This document shows, piece by piece, positions 1 to 7,635 of a stretch of 64,000 nt of DNA. Each line of letters begins with the position of its first letter. Position 1 is the stretch's first letter. A model generated the notes under the pieces. That model had not been told where the DNA came from, did no database searches, and was given only the letters and a program-made list of their open reading frames with translations. The position numbers and the translations under genes were made by a program. Origin of the DNA: Corynebacterium pseudokroppenstedtii (GTDB lineage: Bacteria; Actinomycetota; Actinomycetes; Mycobacteriales; Mycobacteriaceae); assembly GCF_019754945.1 (NCBI RefSeq), contig NZ_JAEUWU010000003.1, positions 62,001 through 126,000 on the forward strand, given 5' to 3'.

Positions 1-262
1 CTCCTGCACGAGCGTCCATGAGGAATCTGTATAGGAAAAATAGAATGCTCGCTGCGGCTGCGGTTATCCAGTATCGAGCCGTGTTATCCGCTAGCACCTG
101 GTTGATTCCCCACTGCACAGGGAGAATCACGATTGCGAAGAACCATCCGTCGAAAAAGTAGCCGAAGCCACGTTTAACTGCAATCCGCCGGACTGTGCGG
201 TGCTTAGCGGTCTCACGCGGTTCGGAAACTGTCGACTCGTGGGAAGGCATAGTCGTACTCAT
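1..262 (-). CDS. Membrane protein, N-terminal part only (runs off the left edge)
   Basis: An open frame starts with ATG at 262 and is still open at base 1, giving the first 87 codons. The first 35 residues are polar and rich in Arg, Glu and Lys. They are followed by two hydrophobic stretches at about 38-57 and 66-83, so this is an integral membrane protein with a short cytoplasmic N-terminus. A second in-frame ATG lies five codons downstream and could be the start instead. I do not recognise the family from this fragment. The gene is divergent from the decayed citE fragment to its right. Confidence 0.6.
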   Translation of the reverse strand, partial: MSTTMPSHESTVSEPRETAKHRTVRRIAVKRGFGYFFDGWFFAIVILPVQWGINQVLADNTARYWITAAAASILFFLYRFLMDARAG

Positions 263-372
263 CTCGTCGTGTATGGCGATTCTGAATCGGGAGCATGGGC
301 AATTCTGTCTGTGGAGGGACTCTCAATCACACGTGCCAACTATAAATCTCAACGGTAAGTGTAGCTGAACAG

Positions 373-605
373 TAGATGCGGGGCGTGATTCGTTCGTTGA
401 AGCCCACGCCAACATCGTGAACCGTGATCTGGATCCAGCGACGACGATTGGCTGTGTGTACTCTGCCGATTCGGGAGTCCCCGTCGGGAATCATGAATGC
501 ACGTGACATTGTGCACCAGGAGTTCGTTGTTGGAATGCTGTGGGGGGACTCCACCGCGTGGCTCGGTGGTTATATCTGGCCATCTGCAACGGGACGACAG
601 AGAAT
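373..605 (+). pseudogene. Decayed fragment of a CitE-like (HpcH/HpaI aldolase family) gene
   Basis: Two blocks match the intact CitE-like gene at 3231-4151. Bases 373-474 correspond to its residues from the DGAGRDSFEKA region through TTIVRIHSVDS, and bases 475 to about 590 correspond to ESPSGIMNARDIAHQEF through LLWG and the SLGG region. About 119 nt of the intact gene (3508-3626) are missing at the junction, which shifts the frame by one. Both ends of the gene are gone and similarity fades after the SLGG region. No start codon or ribosome-binding site fits, so this is a dead remnant. It is either an old duplicate of the downstream gene or a trace of a homologous copy. Confidence 0.75.
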
Positions 606-789
606 GAGATTCTGATCGCATCTTCATTGGGCAGTCTATTAAGGATCGTGAGGTGGATATGGAACGCATCACCGTGAACGGCGGCTGGGGGTAGGGAACA
701 GTGATGGGGCGCTTTGTTCTTATCGTGCGCCTGCAGCGTTGAGAGTTTTCGAGTAGGAATTCGGGGGTGCACTCATCAATGTATTTGTG

Positions 790-822
790 TACAAAACTTG
801 TCTAACCTAATATAATTTTGTA
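790..822 (+). promoter_or_regulatory. Promoter and possible operator of the DUF6230/DUF6114 pair
   Basis: A perfect TATAAT -10 hexamer lies at 811-816. It is flanked by an inverted repeat TACAAAA (790-796) / TTTTGTA (816-822). The block CTAACCTAA at 802-810 equals one half of the corynebacterial DtxR box, but the other half is not conserved (about 3 of 10 positions). No good -35 is visible. The promoter is clear; the regulator is a guess. Confidence 0.45.
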
Positions 823-837
823 TCCAAAAGGAAATGT

Positions 838-870
838 GGGAGCTGCGCCCGAGGCTGCAGCCCCCTTTTT
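838..870 (+). terminator. Terminator-like hairpin in the leader of the DUF6230 gene
   Basis: GGG-A-GCTGC (838-846) can pair with GCAGC-CCC (857-864) around a 10-nt loop. CC and five T follow directly (864-870). It lies between the -10 at 811 and the start at 909, so it could act as an attenuator rather than as the end of an upstream gene. There is no intact gene upstream for it to terminate. Confidence 0.45.
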
Positions 871-908
871 GCTCAAATAGCGGGCTAGACAAGGAAAGAG
901 GACAGACT

Positions 909-1481
909 GTGGGACATATAAGGCGTGGCCGCTTCGCGGCTATTATTGCTGCAGGTTTGTTGGTTAGTGGAGGAATGGGCGTTGCAATGGCACAGGGAGG
1001 TATTGCGGCAAACCTAGCCATGTCGGGGACTGTCTTTGATATGAGAGTCAATCACATGGTTGGCGACAGCAGTAGCTTGTACGTTGGCCCTGAAAAAGTT
1101 AATAAAGGCGACGAAGGAGTATCTAAGCTTCGCTTTGGTAAGGCCAAGGTTCGCGACCTCTGTATGTCCGTTCCAGTAGGGAATATCCCTGGGTATGGAA
1201 AAGCAAACTTCGTTATGAAAGTCCCAGGGGATAATTTTTCGGCTGACAACTTGCTCATGGGTGCTACCAAACTGACCGGTGATATTGCAATGTCCCATCC
1301 TCAAATTGGTATCGATGCGAACCAAGTGGATAATCGCGCGAAATCGGGTTCATGGGGATTAGCGGCTTCACAGATGGTGGTGGATAAGCAGCAGATTTTG
1401 GCTACGTCCGTAGCAGCTGACCAGCTTAAGGTGTCGGGGTCTCAGATTAACGTCAAGAAAGGGGATCAAGGTGGGTGCTGA
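909..1481 (+). CDS. DUF6230-type secreted protein
   Basis: This 190-residue protein has a signal-anchor-like N-terminus: Arg-rich residues 1-8, then a hydrophobic run to about residue 28 ending in AMAQGG. The rest is Gly/Ser/Lys-rich and looks like a beta-rich exported domain with a single Cys in the middle and one at the extreme C-terminus. I chose the GTG at 909 because GGAAAGAGG lies 8-10 nt before it; a longer reading back to 834 would run through the leader hairpin. The general look and the following DUF6114-type gene match the DUF6230/DUF6114 pairs annotated in Streptomyces and other actinomycetes, whose function is unknown. It overlaps the next gene by 11 nt, so the two are co-translated. 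Confidence 0.65.
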   Translation: MGHIRRGRFAAIIAAGLLVSGGMGVAMAQGGIAANLAMSGTVFDMRVNHMVGDSSSLYVGPEKVNKGDEGVSKLRFGKAKVRDLCMSVPVGNIPGYGKANFVMKVPGDNFSADNLLMGATKLTGDIAMSHPQIGIDANQVDNRAKSGSWGLAASQMVVDKQQILATSVAADQLKVSGSQINVKKGDQGGC

Positions 1482-2940
1482 TCGAGTAGAGCCACGAGGT
1501 AGTGACTATTCTGCGGTTCCCTACAGATCTACGCCCGATGACACCGTCTCCAGAGAAGAAACTGCAGTACTAGATCCCGTAACTGGTGAGGATGTGAATC
1601 TGTCGGAATCGCCGAATCAGCCTGAGACGGACTTGCCCTCGTCGGGAGAAGCTGAGGAAATGACTCAGTCTGAATCTACTGAGACTGAGAATACGTGGAA
1701 GTTTACGTTGTGGAGACGATCCCGTCCCTTCGGTGGTGGCCTATGCATGATTCTCTCTGGCATCGTGCTCATGGTTCCTGCGTACCTCACGCTGAAGGTC
1801 GGAGACATGCTTGTCACCGTTAGCTCGTTATCGGGGGTATCCACTCTACTTTTAGGAGTCTTACTGATCGTTTGTGGACTCCTAGCGTGGTTCCGTGCTG
1901 ACGGGAGGATTCTGTGGGGCGTCGCGGCGATGCTGATGGGCATCATCGCATTGCCAACGTCGAATATCGGCGGATTCTTGTTGGGTACGATCCTTGCTCT
2001 TATCGGTGGTGCTTGGGCTTTGTCATGGACCCCATTTTCTCGTGACAAGAATGCATCGAAGAAAAACCGAAAAAAGAGGACAGCTGCCGAGTCTGCAACG
2101 GCAGCGGTCAGTGCCCTTGCTATCACCGCCGGAGTATCACTGGTGGGCCACAATTCCCCTATTGCCTCGGCAGATCCATCCACGACATCGGCGACACCTT
2201 CACCGACTCCTCATCCTGACCCCTCCCACCCGAATTTACCTCTCCCTTTCCCCTGGTTGCCGGGTAGCCAACCGTCTAGTCAGAATTCTCCGGGCAACCC
2301 GATACCTGTTCCTGATTTATTAGCACCGTTGCAGAAGCAGGCGGAAAATACTGCTAAACAGGCTCAGGATGCGGCTCAAAAAGCTGCTGATGATGCGTCA
2401 CGTGCCATCGGGGGTGGACGCCCGTTGTTTGAGAATGCTCCGCCACAGCGTGTAGATGAACTCGTCGTCCCCGGAAGTACGTATCGAATCACGACAGACA
2501 AGACCACGCTAGTGGGAAATGTGTCATTTTCGCTCGTACAGATTCCCACAACGAGCGGTGAATTGAAGAGAGCAATTCGTATTGACGCGGACAAGGCGAT
2601 TCTCGATAACCTCGCTGTTCAGTTCTTAGGTACCGATGGTGGAGGGGACGTTCTAAACTCGACAGGTCCCGGTAAAATCACAACCCTGACAGGGCATTTT
2701 CAGATCATTGTCTCTTCGGTGACTTTGACTCCGAAGGTTGCTGGCTTAAAGACCGTCCCGTTGACGTTGGATGCGTCAAAGACACCGCAGGAACTCAATG
2801 ACGCGATTGGCGCAGGTGTGTCGATGAATGTTCCCGACGCCATCTCCTCCCAGATGGTGATGGAAGACGATTATATGAATACTTATGTAGTGAGGGCGGA
2901 TAGTCTCATCCAATCCGATGCAACGATTGCGTCGGAATGA
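1471..2940 (+). CDS. DUF6114-type membrane protein with an extra C-terminal exported domain
   Basis: This 489-residue protein has four parts. Residues 1-85 are acidic and disordered. Residues about 90-190 contain three or four membrane segments in the DUF6114 arrangement (LCMILSGIVLMVPAYL onward). A further hydrophobic segment at about 210-235 is followed by a Pro-rich linker (TPSPTPHPDPSHP). The C-terminal domain, about 330-489, is beta-rich and predicted outside. DUF6114 proteins are usually short, so the extra domain makes this a fusion. The GTG start lies inside the end of the upstream gene, preceded by AAGAAAGGGGAT, which implies translational coupling. A cell-envelope role is plausible from topology only. 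Confidence 0.6.
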   Translation: MGADRVEPRGSDYSAVPYRSTPDDTVSREETAVLDPVTGEDVNLSESPNQPETDLPSSGEAEEMTQSESTETENTWKFTLWRRSRPFGGGLCMILSGIVLMVPAYLTLKVGDMLVTVSSLSGVSTLLLGVLLIVCGLLAWFRADGRILWGVAAMLMGIIALPTSNIGGFLLGTILALIGGAWALSWTPFSRDKNASKKNRKKRTAAESATAAVSALAITAGVSLVGHNSPIASADPSTTSATPSPTPHPDPSHPNLPLPFPWLPGSQPSSQNSPGNPIPVPDLLAPLQKQAENTAKQAQDAAQKAADDASRAIGGGRPLFENAPPQRVDELVVPGSTYRITTDKTTLVGNVSFSLVQIPTTSGELKRAIRIDADKAILDNLAVQFLGTDGGGDVLNSTGPGKITTLTGHFQIIVSSVTLTPKVAGLKTVPLTLDASKTPQELNDAIGAGVSMNVPDAISSQMVMEDDYMNTYVVRADSLIQSDATIASE

Positions 2941-3047
2941 GCATGATATCGGAACTGAGTAGTCATCGTTTGCCAATGGTCAGCTGACTGACAATAAACG
3001 AGTAGCAACGATTTAGGTGCTTGTTGTCAGTCTAGAAGAGTGCCGAT

Positions 3048-3206
3048 GTGGGCTACCCGAATTTTTTAGAAGCGGGAAAGAAGCTTCTGTCAGGCACGGT
3101 GTCTATTCTCGGTGGCGATACGTCTACATCGCTAAGTGGCCCCGAGAGGGCAAAAATCGCCGCGAGTTGTGCCGGGGGGACGGGCTTAACACTAGCTATC
3201 CAATGA
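3048..3206 (+). CDS. Possible small ORF of 52 residues, or remnant
   Basis: A GTG at 3048, preceded by AGAAGAG at a spacing of about 7 nt, opens a frame of 53 codons ending TGA at 3206. The product has a protein-like composition (LEAGKKLLSGTVSILGGD, then SGPERAKIAASCAGG) but no family that I recognise. A stop sits 4-5 codons upstream of the GTG, so it is not the tail of a longer intact gene. It lies in the same low-conservation region as the citE remnant and may be debris. Confidence 0.3.
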   Translation: MGYPNFLEAGKKLLSGTVSILGGDTSTSLSGPERAKIAASCAGGTGLTLAIQ

Positions 3207-3230
3207 GATAGGTCATTAACATATTGGGCT

Positions 3231-4151
3231 ATGACGCAAAGTAAAAAGACCGCTCTGATATCGCAGTTTTCCGGCGGAGATCACCACACGGAACAGCGTC
3301 GTTGGACACCAGCTGGGCCAGCTATTCTATTTGCCCCCGCAGACCGACCTGAACGATTTACGAAAGCAGCGGAGCGCTCAGACGTCGTCATTCTCGACTT
3401 AGAGGATGGTGCAGGCAGGGACTCGTTTGAAAAAGCTCGAGATAACATCGTGAACAGCAATTTAGATCCTGCGACAACTATCGTCCGTATCCATTCTGTC
3501 GATTCGGATCTATTCCGCGGTGATATCGAAATGGTCGCAAAGACCTCGTATAACACGGTGATGGTTCCGAAATGCGATGAACCATTACCTGATGAGCTCC
3601 ACGATTACGACATCATTGCGATGCTGGAATCTCCCTCTGGAATTATGAATGCGCGCGATATTGCGCATCAGGAATTTGTTGTCGCACTATTGTGGGGAGC
3701 CGAAGACTTCACTGCATCATTAGGAGGCATCTATAGCCGGTTACAACAAGACGAACGAGGATGGGATTCCAGTCGCGGTTCAGCTGAGGGGCCGTACCGC
3801 ACTACGGTGAACTACCTCCGTACCCAGACTTTAATACATGCGGCAGAGGCTGGAATTATCGCTCTTGACGCTGTATTCGCCGATATACATGATGCGGATG
3901 GGCTCCGTGATGAGGCTCTTGACGCTGCTCGTATTGGTTTCGCAGGAACTGCATGTATTCACCCTGCCCAGGTTCCTGTTATCCGTGAGGCTTACCGGCC
4001 GAGTACAAAACAAGTAGAACTGGCTCGACGTATCGTACGTGAGTCAGTTGGTCACCCGGGTGCGCTCAACATCGATGGAAAGATGGTTGATGCTCCGCTC
4101 TTCAGACAAGCAGAATTACTTGTTACACGGGCGGATGCTTTAGGAATGTAA
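3231..4151 (+). CDS. CitE-like protein, HpcH/HpaI aldolase/citrate lyase beta family
   Basis: This 306-residue protein belongs to the family that cleaves or forms C-C bonds in (3S)-acyl-CoA substrates such as malyl-, methylmalyl- or citramalyl-CoA in a Mg-dependent TIM barrel. Visible family features are LFAPADRPERF near residue 30, VVILDLEDGAG near 55, the Arg of IVRIHS near 85, the metal-binding Glu in MLESPSG near 138, and the metal-binding Asp in WGAEDFTASLGG near 160. The C-terminal CIHPAQVPVI motif is also present. Citrate lyase alpha and gamma subunits are absent, so this is a stand-alone CitE-like enzyme, not citrate lyase; the substrate is not evident. The start has no clear ribosome-binding site; TAACAT lies 8 nt upstream of the ATG. 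Confidence 0.85.
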   Translation: MTQSKKTALISQFSGGDHHTEQRRWTPAGPAILFAPADRPERFTKAAERSDVVILDLEDGAGRDSFEKARDNIVNSNLDPATTIVRIHSVDSDLFRGDIEMVAKTSYNTVMVPKCDEPLPDELHDYDIIAMLESPSGIMNARDIAHQEFVVALLWGAEDFTASLGGIYSRLQQDERGWDSSRGSAEGPYRTTVNYLRTQTLIHAAEAGIIALDAVFADIHDADGLRDEALDAARIGFAGTACIHPAQVPVIREAYRPSTKQVELARRIVRESVGHPGALNIDGKMVDAPLFRQAELLVTRADALGM

Positions 4152-4265
4152 AACAATGGCCCGACTTAACACCATTGCGCTCCTATGCCGATAGCTGTTG
4201 GCACTGTGTGGCATGGCTTGTACCGTGACATTCACTTTCCATCATGTTTCCTGCTTGCGGCTATG

Positions 4266-5228
4266 CTAGGCAAAAATAACTGCAAGTATCATAATCATGA
4301 CACATGACGCTGCTGTGGTGATCACACCCGCATCTCGTGCAAGGGTTAAACCTCGCCCATATCGGGTGGCGTAGGTGTACACATTCTGTGCTGTGGGTAG
4401 TGTTGCGACGACGCAGGCGGCGAAGAGGGCGTGGCCTGTCATTCCGAAAATAAAGTGCGCGATAAGGGCAGTCGCCAGAGGCTGGCCGATGATTTTTGCG
4501 GCCGAAGCCACACCGACCTCGAGTCGGGGGGAAGTTGAGGGATCGAGTACTTTTTGCCCGGCAAGTGACATGCCAAATGCTACAAGGGCCACCGGAACAG
4601 CTGACTGCCCAATGAGGTGAATAGGTTCGATTATGGGGTGGGGTACAGAGACCCCGGCATGGGCGTGGAGGATCGAAACAACGATACCCGTCAATGCACC
4701 GACCAGCATTGGATTCTTGAATGGGGTGATGAACAAGCTTCGCGTGTTTATGCGCCCGGCCCGGCCATTCGCGTGTGCTTCCTTGGCTGTAACGACGTCG
4801 AGAATGGCGAGGACGACTGGTCCGTAGAACGCTATTTGGAAAAGGAGTGTTGGTACGACCACAGTACTATCGCCGATAACGTGGGCGGCGACGGGTATTC
4901 CCAAATTAGAGGCGTTGCAGTAGGAGCTGGCTAGGCCACCGACGGCTGATTCGTGAATGGGACGGTGTAAGGCGGTTCGGGCCCAAAGAAAGTAGATCAG
5001 TCCAATTGTCAGAGCAGAGCCACTGGCGACAGCTAGTTGTGGGCCGAGCACGTCGAGTGGATCGGTGGTGTATAGCTTGTCCAGGAGGAGTGCCGGAGTC
5101 GCGAGGAAGTACACGTACATTTGGAGCGTGAATTGCGCGTGCTTGCCCAGGAGATTGCCTTTGCCAACGAAGAATCCTATTGCGATGACGATGGCGATGG
5201 TTGCGAAGCCGGATAGTACTTGGGGCAC
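4266..5228 (-). CDS. AEC family (auxin efflux carrier type) transporter
   Basis: This 320-residue protein consists almost entirely of about ten hydrophobic segments in two halves, the architecture of AEC permeases related to bacterial malate and other organic-acid carriers. Typical elements are GFFVGKGNLLG at the N-terminus, CNASNLGIPVAAHVIG near residue 107, the conserved PVALVAFGMSLAG near 215 and a TLPTAQNVYTYATRYG motif near 283. It starts with GTG at 5228, after GAGTGAGGCTCC. It stands alone, downstream of the terminator of the ribosomal protein operon. Substrate unknown; an organic acid is the usual guess for the family. Confidence 0.85.
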   Translation of the reverse strand: MPQVLSGFATIAIVIAIGFFVGKGNLLGKHAQFTLQMYVYFLATPALLLDKLYTTDPLDVLGPQLAVASGSALTIGLIYFLWARTALHRPIHESAVGGLASSYCNASNLGIPVAAHVIGDSTVVVPTLLFQIAFYGPVVLAILDVVTAKEAHANGRAGRINTRSLFITPFKNPMLVGALTGIVVSILHAHAGVSVPHPIIEPIHLIGQSAVPVALVAFGMSLAGQKVLDPSTSPRLEVGVASAAKIIGQPLATALIAHFIFGMTGHALFAACVVATLPTAQNVYTYATRYGRGLTLARDAGVITTAASCVMIMILAVIFA

Positions 5229-5259
5229 GTGCGGAGCCTCACTCCCTGGTGGATAAGCG

Positions 5260-5291
5260 AAAACCGCTCCTCGGTAGGTACCGGGAGCGGT
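5260..5291 (-). terminator. Terminator of the rpmB-rpmG-rpsN-rpsR operon
   Basis: ACCGCTCC (5263-5270) pairs with GGAGCGGT (5284-5291), and the stem extends inward with CGGTA/TACCG. Read on the minus strand the hairpin is followed by TTTTC. It lies just after rpsR and before the AEC gene. Confidence 0.75.
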
Positions 5292-5435
5292 GAATGTCGA
5301 AACCTGCTGTTATCGCTTCCAAATGTTCACGCCGTTGGCCTCCGACGGACCGCTGGGTCCATCGAAGCACCACTAGATTCTTACCTGTAGCTGTGATCCC
5401 GGGAAAATACCCAAGATCAGGTGTTCAGGGGCGAC

Positions 5436-5699
5436 TTAGCGGCTGGTGAACGGGAGGAGAGCCATTTCGCGTGCGTTCTTGACGGCAGTTGCCACCTGAC
5501 GCTGCTGCTGCGGTGTCAGGCCGGTAACGCGACGCGACCGGATCTTGCCACGCTCAGAGATGAACGTACGCAGGGTTTCGATGTCCTTGTAGTCGACGGC
5601 CTCGATGCCGCGAGCTTTCAAGGGGTTCTTCTTGGGGCGGCGGGTTGGTTCAACCCGGACCTTTTTAGAGTTGTTGCGCTTCATACTGCTACTCCTCAC
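5436..5699 (-). CDS. rpsR: 30S ribosomal protein S18, zinc-free form
   Basis: This 87-residue protein has the S18 core: [19 protein letters not shown], then [12 protein letters not shown] and the conserved [14 protein letters not shown]. It contains no cysteine, so it is of the C-minus type that does not bind zinc. A second ATG five codons in (MKRNNSKK) is an alternative start that matches the usual S18 N-terminus. It overlaps the S14 gene by four nt (ATGA), the last cistron of the operon rpmB-rpmG-rpsN-rpsR. In actinobacteria such C-minus sets are commonly controlled by Zur and replace zinc-binding paralogues when zinc is low. Confidence 0.95.
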   Translation of the reverse strand: MRSSSMKRNNSKKVRVEPTRRPKKNPLKARGIEAVDYKDIETLRTFISERGKIRSRRVTGLTPQQQRQVATAVKNAREMALLPFTSR

Positions 5700-6001
5700 C
5701 AGCTGGACTTGCGGACGCCTGGGAGCTCACCGCGGTGTGCCATTTCACGAAAGCGAACACGGGACAGGCCGAACTTGCGCAGGTAGCCACGGGGGCGACC
5801 ATCAGCAGAGTCACGGTTACGAACCCTCACCGGGGAAGCGTCGCGGGGCTGGCGGTTCAGCTCGTACTGAGCCTCCATGCGGTCTTCGTCAGGGGTGGCC
5901 GGGTTCTTGATGATGGCCTTGAGTTCCTGACGACGCTGAGCGTAGCGTGCAACGATTTCTTTGCGCTGCTCGTTCTTCGCAATCTTAGATTTCTTAGCCA
6001 T
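5696..6001 (-). CDS. rpsN: 30S ribosomal protein S14, zinc-free form
   Basis: This 101-residue protein starts [15 protein letters not shown] and ends with the S14 signature [20 protein letters not shown]. It is the long (about 100 residue) type without the CxxC pairs of the short zinc-ribbon S14. It sits two nucleotides from rpmG upstream and overlaps rpsR downstream, so the four genes form one tight operon. S14 is a late 30S assembly protein in the head domain. Confidence 0.95.
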   Translation of the reverse strand: MAKKSKIAKNEQRKEIVARYAQRRQELKAIIKNPATPDEDRMEAQYELNRQPRDASPVRVRNRDSADGRPRGYLRKFGLSRVRFREMAHRGELPGVRKSSW

Positions 6002-6003
6002 TC

Positions 6004-6168
6004 TTAGCGCTCCTCGCGGAATTCAACATGCTTGCGCGCGATCGGATCGAACTTCTTCAAGGTGATTCGATCCGGGTTATTGCGCTTGTTCTTGCGGGTG
6101 ACGTACGTGTAGCCGGTGCCCGCAGTGGACTTCAGCTTGATGATTGGGCGAATGTCATTTCGTGCCAT
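6004..6168 (-). CDS. rpmG: 50S ribosomal protein L33, zinc-free form
   Basis: A 54-residue frame reads [20 protein letters not shown] onward, with the L33 signature [20 protein letters not shown] and the ending HVEFREER. It has none of the four cysteines of zinc-binding L33, so it is a C-minus paralogue. Its ATG overlaps the stop of rpmB by one base (TAATG), which couples the two. It is too short to show up in ORF searches with a 60-residue cut-off. Confidence 0.93.
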   Translation of the reverse strand: MARNDIRPIIKLKSTAGTGYTYVTRKNKRNNPDRITLKKFDPIARKHVEFREER

Positions 6169-6404
6169 TAAATCTTCTCCCCACGTGCGCGGAGCTTCGC
6201 CACGACGGATTCAATTCCGTAGCGGTCGATGGTTTTCAGGCCCTTGGTGGACACGTTCAGTGTGATCGTGCGTCCTTCAGAGGGCAAGTAGAACGAACGA
6301 CGCTGGATATTCGGGTTCCAGCGACGGTTCGTGCGGCGGTGCGAGTGCGAGACGGATTTACCGAAGCTCGGTTTCCGTCCCGTGACTTGGCAATATGCCG
6401 ACAT
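6168..6404 (-). CDS. rpmB: 50S ribosomal protein L28
   Basis: The 78-residue product starts [15 protein letters not shown] and carries the L28 signature [16 protein letters not shown] and the ending [10 protein letters not shown] chose the ATG at 6404, which is preceded by GGAGAAGCCC on the minus strand; an upstream ATG adds 14 residues not found in L28. Only one Cys is present, so no zinc site can form. It is the first gene of the operon, transcribed away from a long divergent intergenic region. Confidence 0.95.
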   Translation of the reverse strand: MSAYCQVTGRKPSFGKSVSHSHRRTNRRWNPNIQRRSFYLPSEGRTITLNVSTKGLKTIDRYGIESVVAKLRARGEKI

Positions 6405-6979
6405 GGGCTTCTCCTTCCGCCCACCGTGGGATCTGCAAAGCACCAACCGTTTTCCTTCGACGGGGGAAATACATTTTCTTCGACACTAAAAATGCAGGTT
6501 AAAGCGCTAAGATGCCTAGCTAGTGGGCGATGACGTTTGCTTTTCGACAACAGCGTCTTGACACCTTACCGCCCTCGGCAAGGATTCCCAAATCTTTGGA
6601 CCTTTACGGGCTGGTTAGCGCCAATTTCATAGTTAAGGCCGAAATCTGTATGATGGGCCGATGCATGTGCGCCGGAGGCGTGTCGCACTGTTACCCTCTT
6701 CCCCTCCACGGGTCGTTTACGCCTGTCAACGCTCGTCGTTGATGGCAGAACAACTCCATGGGCCGGCTGATATCCAGGCGCGGTTATCTATCAATTTTAT
6801 GGGTAGGCACGAGGACTCAGTGCGCGACCGGTGCAAGGTGCTGAGCCAGCTTCATTCGCGACGCATGTTGCGATAGGCCGCCGTCCGCCGTCGAGGTGGT
6901 CGGACGATGCCGTTATGGAGCAAGTCAGCACAAGCAGCACGCCAGACTAGCATTGTCCATGTTCTGTTAAAGGATAACG
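6405..6979. other. 575-bp divergent intergenic region between the two ribosomal protein groups
   Basis: No convincing coding frame is present: the open frames here overlap one another and have no family features or ribosome-binding sites. The region must hold the promoters of rpmB (leftward) and rpmE2 (rightward). It contains a CATTTT/AAAATG inverted repeat near the rpmB side, and several GC-rich inverted repeats between 6660 and 6920 whose meaning I cannot judge. In C. glutamicum the same position also separates the two ribosomal groups. Confidence 0.5.
6472..6494 (-). promoter_or_regulatory. Candidate operator upstream of rpmB
   Basis: CATTTT (6472-6477) and AAAATG (6489-6494) form an inverted repeat with an 11-nt centre, about 70 nt upstream of the rpmB start. 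AT-rich inverted repeats of this kind resemble actinobacterial Zur sites in composition, but those are usually tighter palindromes, so the match is weak. Confidence 0.25.
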
Positions 6980-7243
6980 ATGAAGAAGAATATTCATCCG
7001 GATTACCACCCGGTTGTCTTCAAGGATGCCAGCACCGGCCACCAGTTCTTGACTCGGTCCACTGCGACGTCAGATCGGACTGTGGAATGGGAAGATGGCA
7101 ACGAATACCCGCTGATCGTCGTCGACGTCACCAGCGAGTCTCACCCCTTCTGGACGGGTGCACAGCGTGTGATGGACACCGCTGGTCGTGTCGAGAAGTT
7201 CCAGCGTCGTTACGGCAACCGCCTGCGTCGCGCGAAGAAGTAA
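6980..7243 (+). CDS. rpmE2: 50S ribosomal protein L31 type B (zinc-free)
   Basis: This 87-residue protein carries the type B L31 pattern: [19 protein letters not shown], the SHPFWTG motif near residue 54, and the ending [10 protein letters not shown]. It lacks the CxxC of zinc-binding L31. The ATG at 6980 follows AAAGGATAACG. It is paired with rpmF 89 nt downstream and divergent from the rpmB operon, so six zinc-independent ribosomal proteins are clustered here. Confidence 0.95.
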   Translation: MKKNIHPDYHPVVFKDASTGHQFLTRSTATSDRTVEWEDGNEYPLIVVDVTSESHPFWTGAQRVMDTAGRVEKFQRRYGNRLRRAKK

Positions 7244-7332
7244 GACGTCAATCCGTCACCATTCATTTTCACTATTCTCACAGTGATCATGCCTGGCTCG
7301 CGATGTGTGTGAGCAAGGCTTAGGAGGAAACC

Positions 7333-7500
7333 ATGGCAGTACCGAAGCGACGTATGTCTCGCGCCAACACTCACACCCGTCGGTCCCAGTGGAAGGCCAA
7401 CAACGCGCCTCTGCAGGAGGTTCGGGTTAACGGCAACACCACGCGGTTGCCGCGCCGGTTGGTCAAGGCCGCTCAGCTCGGCCTGGTTGAGACTGACTAG
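7333..7500 (+). CDS. rpmF: 50S ribosomal protein L32 (zinc-free)
   Basis: This 55-residue protein begins [20 protein letters not shown], the standard L32 N-terminus. The usual zinc ribbon is absent: no cysteine occurs. AGGAGGAAACC lies directly before the ATG, one of the best ribosome-binding sites in the window. It is followed 16 nt later by a strong terminator, closing the rpmE2-rpmF unit. Confidence 0.93.
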   Translation: MAVPKRRMSRANTHTRRSQWKANNAPLQEVRVNGNTTRLPRRLVKAAQLGLVETD

Positions 7501-7516
7501 TAGTAACAACCTCATG

Positions 7517-7556
7517 TCCCGTGATTGGAGCTTCGGTTCCATCACGGGATTTTTAT
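7517..7556 (+). terminator. Terminator of rpmE2-rpmF
   Basis: TCCCGTGAT (7517-7525) pairs with ATCACGGGA (7541-7549), with an inner GGAG/TTCC stem on a CTTCGG loop. TTTTTATT follows. A textbook intrinsic terminator. Confidence 0.9.
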
Positions 7557-7635
7557 TAGGGGCGCTGACGGTTCACAGCCAAATTTCAGGTGACTCAAAG
7601 CGCGCGACGTGCATAGTGAGCAAGAGTGATAAACC

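Noticed and set aside
424..615. 63-residue plus-strand ORF taken as a gene
   Set aside because: It runs through a deletion junction of a citE remnant; its first third is out of frame relative to the homologous protein.
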